Shown piece after piece: positions 55,615-64,000 of a stretch of DNA of 64,000 nt. The notes under the pieces were generated by a model. That model had not been told where the DNA came from. It made no database searches and saw only the letters and a program-made list of their open reading frames with translations. The position numbers and the translations under genes were made by a program. Location of the stretch: positions 12,688,501 to 12,752,500 of the forward strand of contig NC_134031.1 in the NCBI RefSeq assembly GCF_964204645.1, written 5' to 3'. The DNA is from Tubulanus polymorphus. Its lineage: Eukaryota > Nemertea > Palaeonemertea > Tubulaniformes > Tubulanidae. How positions within the stretch are numbered: position 1 is the first letter of the stretch; every line of letters starts with the position of its first letter.

Positions 55615-55728
55615 GTCATGCTGGTATGGAAGCTGCTTGTTGCAATCTTGTTGAGCCTGGCGATGTTATCTTGGTGGCTACAAATGGTATATGGGGAGAG
55701 AGATTTGCTGATATGGTTGATCGTTGTG
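55615..55728 (+). CDS. AGXT: Alanine-glyoxylate / serine-pyruvate aminotransferase, internal exon
   Basis: Acceptor gtctctctag/GT and donor GTG/gtaagg, phase 1 at both ends, 114 nt. It reads HAGMEAACCNLVEPGDVILV, then ATNGIWGERFADMVDRC. GHAGMEA with the preceding SGT (exon at 13496-13574) forms the PLP phosphate-binding loop. NGIWG carries the Trp that stacks on the PLP ring in this family. EPGD is a conserved family turn. There is no stop, and codon use is normal. The following exon, which would start with the Gly after DRC, was not found up to 64000. Confidence 0.92.
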
Positions 55729-55860
55729 GTAAGGAAAGATATACTTGATTTTAACAGAAGAGAAATAGTTCTTATTGGTAGGGTTATATTGGGAGTTTTC
55801 AGCCAATTCACAGAAAACCTTCTTGTATAACGCTGGACTATTATCATTATTCATGTTCCA

Positions 55861-56714
55861 TTTTTAGGCCAGCCATGGGCTGAGCCTATTACTATACAAA
55901 TAGAGTGAATTTAAATGACATGGTTTCCAGAGCAAAGGCTCTTCGTCTGTGCAACTGAGCATATATTCATACAAATCATTCATTAAAGCATTATCCATTC
56001 TTCAATTTCTACGTAGCTGAATTTTGAAAGAGGGCCTCGTTAAAATTTATATGAGCTTTTTCGCGAATATCTGATTGCAAAAATATTGGTTTTGCAAAGC
56101 CAATCAGAAAGCAAAGACTCCTCTATGATTGGTTTGGCCGCAGAAATCAGCAGGTGTTCTCGTGAACCCGCGGTATCGTCTACCGTTTTACTTCCTGGTT
56201 TTATTTTTAGATCTAAAATTGTATTTCAAGATCGATTTCTGTGAAAGCTTTAGTTGATTTGGTTTTTGGGAGGAATATTTTTATTAGCACTACAGAAAAT
56301 ATCATTGACCATTGTACAAAGTCTGGAAAAATAGCTTTTTCTTAAATCGGATAGATGAACTTGATATGCTAATTAGCCATGTCCTCAAACTACAAATTCA
56401 ATCAAATTTTATTCTGCAAAAAATATCAAATCCAATTCAATTTTTTTATTGAGCAAATTTCAGAAAATTCATTTCCGCATTAAAATCAATAAGACCAAGG
56501 GAAAAGATTTATCGGAGGTATTTGTTCTTGCCAGATCCAGTTGCTGTCTGTGCTACTTTTGTATTCTACGATTGTATTTTATTAATTATTAGGTATTGAC
56601 TCTCAGCTGGGAGTGTATTTTGACAAATTTAACCCACAGAATGCATCATCATTTGCTATTTTATGAAAAGCTTACAGGCTGGCTGGCCATAGTGCCCCTT
56701 TGGGGCTCTTGTTT
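55861..56714 (+). mobile_element. HINE-like non-autonomous Helentron, most complete copy
   Basis: The 5' end TTTTTAGGCCAGCCATGGGC contains the palindrome CAGCCATGGGCTG. The 3' end GGCTGGCCATAGTGCC, then CCTTTGGGGCTCTTGTTT, contains a GCCCC/GGGGC hairpin. GGCCAGCC near the start and GGCTGGCC near the end are inverted, the subterminal inverted repeats typical of Helentrons. It is bounded by T on both sides. No coding. It lies 130 bases after the AGXT exon. Relatives are at 8346, 13631, 27862 and 35445. Confidence 0.7.
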
Positions 56715-57339
56715 CCTACAATCACCAGAAAATGTGTTCACTGTTAACTATAGAGAGATGTTCACTAAATGGAAGTTGAGAACTAGTGACAATTTTGATA
56801 AAACAGACAATGTTAATAAAACATTAAGCTTTTAATAAAACATTTAGACATCATTTATTTTTCGTGGGGCTTAAAACAATCAAAATCGGTATAATGAGTT
56901 CAGAAATTTGATAAACCTCCTTTTGATTTTTTAACATATTTTGAATAGGATATCAAGAACTACCATGCAAGTGGTTTATGGATAAACTTAATAGTGATAA
57001 ACTAAAAAAATTAGTTGTTTATCGTCCTTTTTTTCAAAAAACTTGGAAGGGCGGGAGGTTTTTATTTTTATTTTTGGGTCTATATAATCGATTTTTGGGT
57101 CTATATAATGGATCGAAAACTCCAAATCCTGCACATGAATAGAGCTCAATCAGATAACCCAGAACCTATAGCTAAGATGTCATTTCGTAACATAGTACGT
57201 GGAACATAAGGCTTCAATTCTATGGGAACGGAATTTTTATTTAAGTCAATTATCATCGATTAAATCGGCAATTTTTGTTGAAAATGAATTATTTTCGGGG
57301 AGCAGTTCGTGTTTGGGGGAGCTCGTGTAATTTCTAACA
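56715..57339. other. No gene recognised
   Basis: Intron or flank. 'tttttgggtctatataat' occurs twice in tandem (about 57073 and 57093). Confidence 0.4.
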
Positions 57340-57660
57340 CGCTCCACGAAGCTTGCTGCGGCGATCACGTGGGCTCTTCCAGCTAATCACCGCTCTTCAC
57401 CTCAGTTCTGTTCTGGCCTTTCGACCTTCCCTGACGTAATGGTGGGAGATCCGCGCTCTGATTGGCTCGTCAGGGAATACCGTCATTCGGAGAAGACACG
57501 CCATATTAACGTTGCCGTTCGGTCTTCCGTCGCGAACGATTTGGATAGAAGAATAGAATGGCCAAAAAGGCTACCCGCCGTACCAGTTCAGTTGACAGTT
57601 GTGGTTCGTCAATTCTCGTTTTCGTGACTTAGTAACCGTCAGACAAAGGTACGTAGGCTC
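57340..57660 (+). promoter_or_regulatory. CpG-rich candidate promoter and first exon
   Basis: CpG density rises sharply against the surroundings (cgcggt, gcgaacg, ccgtcgcg). 'ctgattggctcg' (57459-57470) is an ATTGG (CCAAT) box. Downstream, 'tagtaaccgtcagacaaag/gtacgt' (57630-57655) offers a splice donor. ATG at 57560 gives only 24 codons before a stop, so any exon here would be 5' UTR or a short leader. No product can be assigned. Confidence 0.3.
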
Positions 57661-58290
57661 CTATTCATTGGTCTTTTGATTGTCATGACAATAAACTATT
57701 TGACTTCTTTATACTTGCTGTTGCCCGTTTTGCGTTCAAGATCGGTAGGCCTTAATTCATAGAATTTCATTAAGAACTCGTTATTCGCGGCACCGGCACT
57801 TTCTAGGCCTAACGATTATTATTTTGAACGTTAGCATAGAATTAGAATATGCCTAGGCCTAAGGTGCTGTACACTCAATTTCATGAATATTCATCTGACA
57901 GGCCCAAAATCTTAAAATTTTGACAAAAAAAAGTAATTTTTTATTTGGCTTAAAGTTACTGAATTTTATTCCCCGGACCTCACTGATCAATAATTTGCTA
58001 AAATAAACATTTTTGGGAGGGGGTAGGCCTACGGAAGTGCAATAGCGGCCCATAAGTCGTCCGATTTCAATTCGATCATCAATAGCCTAGGCTGAAAATT
58101 TATAGAACGTGATGAATTAAGGAAGGAAGTGGTTATTTTGCCGGATCCAGTCACCTGACCAGACTTCTGAAGGATATTTTGCAGGATATCGTCTCTAATT
58201 GGCTGATTTAATCCGCGCATGTGCAGAGCGGCGCGCGACTTAGAAAATTCAAAGTAAGTGTGGAGAACAGAGTTTGAGAAAATAGAGCGG
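57661..58290. other. No gene recognised; AGGCCTA-rich
   Basis: Several AGGCCTA motifs (57747, 57804, 57853, 58025). 57900-58040 resembles 59990-60080 ('gggaggggg...gaagtgcaata'), an unnamed repeat pair. Confidence 0.4.
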
Positions 58291-58370
58291 ATTGAGCTAG
58301 ACTCGAACCCTGACCAGTAAATCAGGCCTACTAGTGTCTTCCCACCAGACCACCGAGCTCGCTGAATACC
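58291..58370 (-). repeat. tRNA-derived SINE head or degenerate tRNA
   Basis: The minus strand has A-box-like GAGCTCGGTGGTCTGGTGG and, about 40 bases on, B-box-like CAGGGTTCGAGTCTAGC. The acceptor and T stems do not pair. The A-box text is shared with 27762. Best read as a SINE head. Confidence 0.5.
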
Positions 58371-58401
58371 AACCAAATGTTTTAACTACAAATAGCCTCA
58401 C

Positions 58402-58506
58402 CTTACCCTAACCCTATTCCTAATCCTAGTTGTGAAACAGAACGCTCTGGACCCTCTTCTCACCCTCTTGACACGAACTCTATCAAAACCCTAACCCTAA
58501 ACCCAA
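58402..58506. repeat. Short telomere-like CCCTAA motifs
   Basis: 'ttaccctaaccctattcct' (58404-58422) and 'aaaaccctaaccctaaaccc' (58484-58503) are degenerate CCCTAA repeats separated by about 60 bases of unrelated text. Confidence 0.6.
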
Positions 58507-58509
58507 TAA

Positions 58510-60675
58510 AATGATTTTATTGTTATATAATATATGGATCCGGTAAAATATCTTTTATAAGTCGGTAACCGGATCCGGCTAAATAACCACTTCCATTAAA
58601 AAAATAAAAATGATTATGAGGGCTATAACAACGTAATCAGGCACTAGGCCTATGCACTTTCGTACCCGCTCCCAATTTGTCTTAAATTTCTGCATCTTCA
58701 CATTCTGGGGATTCAAAAATCAGGAGGCCTACCTTTTGGCCAAAAAGTACATTTTCAGGCCTATGTCAATATTTTTGACGCCTTATAAAACGTTACCATT
58801 ATGAAACCTAAACAATGTTAACCATTCAGCGTCATTTTACAAACGACAGCCGTAAATCGATGTGCAAAACGCAAAAGGTGTATGTGTACACATATAAGCT
58901 ATTTGGCAAAATATTATTGACATAGATGTAGAATGGCTTCCTGTCATTATATAATGACCTATATTTGAACGTCGAAATGTTATATTGCATTGACTATCAT
59001 TAGAAGATGTATTGTAACAGTAAAGGATGTATGATTATATCAGAAGCGGCAGGCATAAATGGAAATGATAAGTAAATCGGATTATTCGGTTAAATGGCAG
59101 ATGTATACACGATGTGGAAGTCTGATATAAAAGTCAGACCCTGACGGGATGCTGGTGGAATGACGAAGCTATCTACGATGTGTGTAGGGCCGGCGTGAAT
59201 TTCATCAGCGGCTACAAGCGGTCAATATGAAAATGTCTAAACATATAATTCAAATATTCAAATTTTTTAGAAAATATGTTTGATATTAGGGGTATGCAGG
59301 TTTCGTGAGATTAGCAATTTATAATAGCATAGCTGTCATATACGGCTCCGCGTCCTCTGATGGCATGTGTATTAGGTGACAATTCAATTCAATTCTTTAT
59401 TGATCCTTATTACATTGAAATTCCGGGATAAAATTCCCAAATTCAATAAATACAAATTTTAAAATAAGAAAATACAACATACATGACACACGGGTAATTC
59501 ATACAGAATAACATAAACATGTTATTTTAAATGACAATGTCTACTTTAACCCAGGCCCAAGACTCTAGGATATCGAGTGACAGCCAAACCCATGGCCCGG
59601 CCCGGGCCGGCTGCCTAGGCCACACGATATGCTCGAAGTCATGATGAAGCAGACATCAGAAGAGCTCTTTCTTCAACCATGGAGGCAATGAAGTTGCAGA
59701 CCAGCTTAGAGGCATAAGTAAATGAAGTCAGTCGCAAGTTCGGAATCAATTATTGAGAATTTTCAATCAAACAAATTAAACCACTACTACACTCGAAGAC
59801 CTGTATCATCTACCCAATCGCCAAATCTCATAATTCCCCAAATTTCTTAAAACTTTGATTTCAATTTCGCAATTCCACATTAGCTTATCCCAGAAATTCT
59901 ACATTTTTTTTCGCAGGCGTCAAATAATTTTTTAAAATTAATTTTCTTGTTGTGATTTTACTCGTTAGTTGCGTCTAAATTTGCTGATTCAAATTGACAA
60001 AACCGTAGGCCTATTATAGAAAATTTTCTCTCGAAAAAAAATTGGGGAGGGGGCTAGAAGTGCAATAATGCCCGTAATCGCATCTTGACATGAATCTGTG
60101 TTCAAGACATAGGCCTATGCTATGATTCTAAAATTTCATACCAATAATTGTTTGAAATTAACTCAAGTCAGCGCTGTAGGCTTGGATGACTGAAAATAGT
60201 CATGCTATTGAATGCACTATTAAATTTTATTCATAAAAACAATCCAATAGCAATTTAACAAAACTGAATCATTGTGATCATTGAATTGATTCAAGTTCGC
60301 CCTAGGTTATACGTTAACCGTGCTTGGATTAGTCAATCTGGTGTAGTAAATCAACTCTGGTGTAAGCTTAGTAGATCAAACATTGACAGTTTATCAAATT
60401 GGTGGCGATAGTAAAGCTAAATACAACATGGCGCCCCTATGGCCACGGGCTTAGGCCTAAGTGTGTCGGAAAATCTTTTTACGCCCCCGACTCAACTTAG
60501 ATTGAGAGCATATCTTAAAGTTCTGAATACAGTCACAGCAAGTGACATTAATGGCATAGTGGCCGCAACCGCCAACCGATTTTCAGCCCACTTGATACTT
60601 TAGTCCAAGCGGCCTATCAGTCCACACTTAATAGTGCCACGCATACATTTTTGAAATAGCACTTTACATAGTCAG
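58510..60675. other. No gene recognised
   Basis: 59386-59460 ('ttcaattcaattctttattg') resembles the 3' leader of a LINE copy seen again at 60888-60920. 59596-59612 is a short GC palindrome (cccggcccgggccgg). No coding segment. Confidence 0.4.
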
Positions 60676-60679
60676 TATT

Positions 60680-60890
60680 TGTTTGTATTTTTTGACATTT
60701 TGTGGATGGATGGATTCTGACTTGTGAAATTGTGGTCAATAATACCACGTCGCTAATACATTTGTATATACACGTGTCAGCAGTCAGTCGCGTGTGTGCG
60801 AATATAGGTTACAGTACTATATGGCTGCTGTGTGTGTGAGTAATCACCTGCGCGAGTGTATATGTAGTACAGTAGACTTGGTGATGATTC
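60680..60890 (+). repeat. Interspersed repeat paired with 16840-17040
   Basis: Same order of landmarks as 16840-17040 ('gacattttgtggatggatgg', 'gcgaatataggttacagta', 'gtaatcacctg'). Confidence 0.75.
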
Positions 60891-60989
60891 AATTCAGTTC
60901 AATTAATATTTATTGACGCCTTAAGATAGAAATACAAATGGGCAATACATTTAATTTTAAGGAGGACAAAATCATGTCTTGGTGATAGG

Positions 60990-61190
60990 AGCTTCACAGT
61001 GTATGGTGCTAAATTGTGGAATCTGTTACCACTCAAAATCAAACTTATAGACAATATCGATCAGTTCAAACCTTCCCTGAAGTCCTTTTTATTTGTGAGG
61101 GCATACGGAGAGACAGCGCAGTGAACATGGACCTCGTCCCTGGAATAGCGCTCTATATAAGAGACGATTATTATTATTATTTATTATTAA
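60990..61190 (+). pseudogene. Non-LTR retrotransposon 3' end
   Basis: The plus strand reads YGAKLWNLLPLKIK, then IDQFKPSLKSFLF, the C-terminal end of LINE ORF2 (A-KLWN-LP...F-..LK..LF). It is followed by 'agcgctctatataagagacg' and a (TTA)n tail at 61160-61189. The 5' truncation point is near 60990. Confidence 0.7.
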
Positions 61191-64000
61191 TACATGTCAA
61201 TAAATATACTATGTGTACTAGCAAGACGAGACAACTAACTAACAATAACAAATATAAGGAAAGAAAGAAACCGGCCCACAGGACGGCATATAGTTTATAG
61301 TTAGCGAACAGGGTTTTCTGCTGGAGGGGGAGCTTTAGAAGCAACTCCTCCCTCCTAGCCATACATAAATTGATGTAATCAATAACTAACTTGGCGACTT
61401 CCTTACCCCCTCGCCATATGACATTAAAAAACGTGACTGTGCGCTGCTATCGAGGAGCTCAAAAGTTGAGAGGTCAGATAGGGTTAAGAAGAGGGCAGAT
61501 CTAAGGTCGTTGAAAATAGGGCAGAAAACGATTAAGTGCTGCTCATCTTTGTAACATTCTTACAAAAGGGACAAAATCGAAGATGGGGGGAAATTGTTGG
61601 AGTTGCATGCCTACCTAGTTCAATGTTTAGGTTGTGGGAACTAATGCGGAGTTTGGTGACATTTGGTGAAGGATGATATTAGTGTATACACAGCAACTCT
61701 CATATCATACATCGGCAATTAAGACAAACTAATTGACAAATTGGGTGAATTAAATTCTCCTGATGAAGGGCCTCTGCTTATTCGGCGAAGCTTTATGAAA
61801 TCCATGTATTCTAGGCTAAAAAACTGCCCTTGGCTTATTGGCCAAGTCGGCTTAATCGCTGGAAAATTCGGGTGGTTGTGTTGTCATGTCTCTTTTGGGT
61901 GGGTGCAAATTTAGAGAGGGCGGTACTTATTTGATTTTGCGGTGGACCTGCTGCGAGGGCCGTAGTCGCAAAGCTTCTTTAGGGGGCCTCCCCCAAGACA
62001 ATTTTGAAAATAGAAATGCATGTTCGTTCAAATTTTAGTGAATATTTCATATAAACATGTTAATGAAAAAATGTAATTAATCCTTGAAACATTTTCATAA
62101 TAAGTTTTCATTAGGTCTAATAATCCAACAACATACACTGGTGTCTCATCGTTTATGAAGACTTGCAAATTTTTCGATAACAGTGTCTATATCTATATCA
62201 TAGTTATATGTATGTGAGTGAGAAATTTTCTTTGACAAAAAATAGTGAAACTCAAAATCTTATAGGGAGTGGGTGCGTTCCCCTGGGTACAGGCCTGTAT
62301 AGACTGAGTTTTGGCATGACAGTTGTTGATGGTTTGCGCATTTGATTAAAAAAGTATTGATTTTCACTTTTCAAAGGTGATGATAAGTCTTGATTTTGAT
62401 CAAAGCCTGACAACTACGAACCCTGTTTATTGCCCGAAAGTTCGGTATTTTCTGAGTGTGTAGGCCTATTTCCGCGGATTAATTGAATGTTTACACATTG
62501 GTGATATGGACTCAGCGAGTACACGCGCTACATCGATTCAACATTAGCTGCTGTTTTGCATCGATACTCAGTGTTTACGTGCGCTTTAAAAGTCTATTGT
62601 ATGCACAGTTTAGTTTTTACAGATTGCACTACGTCGACCAGCACTGAAAACTTTCTTACTATTACTAAGTACAATGATTAATCGTCATTGATTCTTTTGC
62701 ACTTTCCCGTCAGCGATCCGTTTTAGAGCCCGATTAATAATCATATTTTATGCGTATTTAGTTTGCGGCACAGTGATGAGAGTGCGTGTCGATAACATTA
62801 GTTACAGTCCCGTCAGCAATATTGCCTTATACACGCGGCGTTCATCGCTTATGTATCAGTAATAGATAAAGTGTTTAAGGTCTTGAATTAGCAGAAGAAA
62901 TATTATTCACAACTTTAAGGCTACTATAAAAAATTATTGTGAAACCATTAAAAACCTTCAAGTCGGTAAACTTAATTTTGTCAGTAACTAGTTTTAACTA
63001 CGACAGATTATATGTATATATTATATGTATAGCCAGATTAGTTTCACATTCGGATATTTTCACAAATATCCCATCCAATTTTAAAAGCTTTAACCACCAA
63101 CGATTAGGTAACTAACTTGTCAGTAACAGGCCTACGCCCTCATCGTAGTTGTTTTGTATTATTTTCTCTGGATCTATCAAAAATTTCTGAAGAATCCCAT
63201 AACCAATCTTTCGAAGATGTCATTCAAGAATTCTAATGAGCCTTGCTGGTAAATATTCATTCTTTTCCACTTGGTCGATCATTAGACTAGCTCCAGGCCC
63301 TAAGGGTACAGCTAGCAGTTGGCCTTTGGTTCAGTCTGTGAACAGCTTCAAAACAACCTGGATGTGAAGCTTGTACCCCATGGACTGCATGGTCATTGGC
63401 CTATGTCATGGGTTCTTGGCAATTGTGCTGAGAGCAGACTGTATCCGGTGGTCGTGGTAAGTAACGCGATAGTCTATGGATTAAACATGCACTGATGGCT
63501 CAAATGATACCTTCATTCTCAACCCCTCTAATCGTATCTAAAGCAATATCAATCCATACCGACGACGGTAGATCGTTTGTAAATCAAGCTAACATATTGC
63601 GAGCCTCAGGACCTTTGGTTCTCTAGTTTTCAAACTTGCAGAAATGCTAACTGCTCCGTTTTGCCTTAAATCTCTGTATTACCTTAAACTTGCATTGTAT
63701 GTTGACTCTCAACTCTTTGTTTTACTGTGAAACTTCGTTTACACCTGACTTGCAAAAGTTTTTAAAAAGCACTACACAGTGTGTAAGCCTTAGGAACCAA
63801 CCTAACTCATCTTCACCCTGAGTTCGACTTTTAATTTCTATTCTCCGTCGTCGTCCTATCAAAATTGTTGGATAAAGACGGCCAACACAATAGGTCCCAG
63901 AATATGAGAACAACGACTATCTGCCTTCTACCGTGGTTTTATTCGGAATAAATGTATTTACAAGTACATGGTTTATATACAAATCGGAGGGGGGTAGCGT
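61191..64000. other. No gene recognised
   Basis: No coding frame, splice pair or repeat that I can name. 62150-62420 and 63100-63500 are unremarkable AT-rich sequence with scattered AGGCCTA motifs. The next AGXT exon was looked for here and not found. Confidence 0.4.

Noticed and set aside
58029-58376. 115-residue minus-strand ORF
   Set aside because: Covers a tRNA-like SINE head; the frame is incidental.

Overview
This window is animal nuclear DNA with a very low density of ordinary genes. It is AT-rich, has GT-AG introns, and is packed with decayed transposable elements. The palindrome TAGGCCTA and close relatives recur throughout (e.g. 4557-4595, 5103-5160, 31140-31215, 39650-39725). The mix of BEL/Pao, Penelope-like, P-element/THAP, Helentron-like and TTAA-targeting elements suits a marine invertebrate, perhaps an invertebrate deuterostome. 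I cannot name the species from sequence alone.

The one clear host gene is a plus-strand alanine-glyoxylate aminotransferase (AGXT). I see two consecutive coding exons, 13496-13574 and 55615-55728. They are adjacent in the protein and their splice phases match, so about 42 kb between them reads as a single intron. Everything from 13575 to 55614 is intron cargo. The first AGXT exon and the exons after the second were not found and probably lie outside the window.

Layout. 1-2491: decayed BEL/Pao pol. 3790-6215: tandemly duplicated foldback-type repeat. 8346-9030: Helentron-like non-autonomous element. 9520-12045: repeat interrupted by a 788-bp long-TIR MITE, with the matching empty site near 37397. 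13496: AGXT exon. 15500-17690: AT-rich inverted-repeat element carrying small broken ORFs. 17780-24950: 153-bp tandem repeats in inverted orientation around two arrays of a 31-bp satellite, the larger about 3.2 kb. 25022-32610: second and third copies of the foldback repeat, a TTAA MITE and a LINE fragment. 33550-38150: Helentron-like ends and further repeats. 39289-42131 (plus) and 44212-42535 (minus): two spliced, decayed genes of transposon type, the minus one resembling the Cys-rich proteins of KDZ elements. 44909-45140: GC-rich tandem repeat. 45325-45700: LINE RT fragment.

46290-54715 holds the most striking structure. A Penelope-like element with a GIY-YIG part contains a 356-bp TTAA MITE and a 6,959-bp TTAA-flanked element. 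The latter contains a 4.2-kb P element with a THAP9-like transposase, which is itself broken by a 343-bp MITE.

55615: AGXT exon. 55861-56714: the most complete Helentron-like copy. 57340-57660: CpG-rich candidate promoter. 58291-61190: tRNA-like SINE, telomere-like motifs and a LINE 3' end. No gene is recognised from 61190 to 64000.
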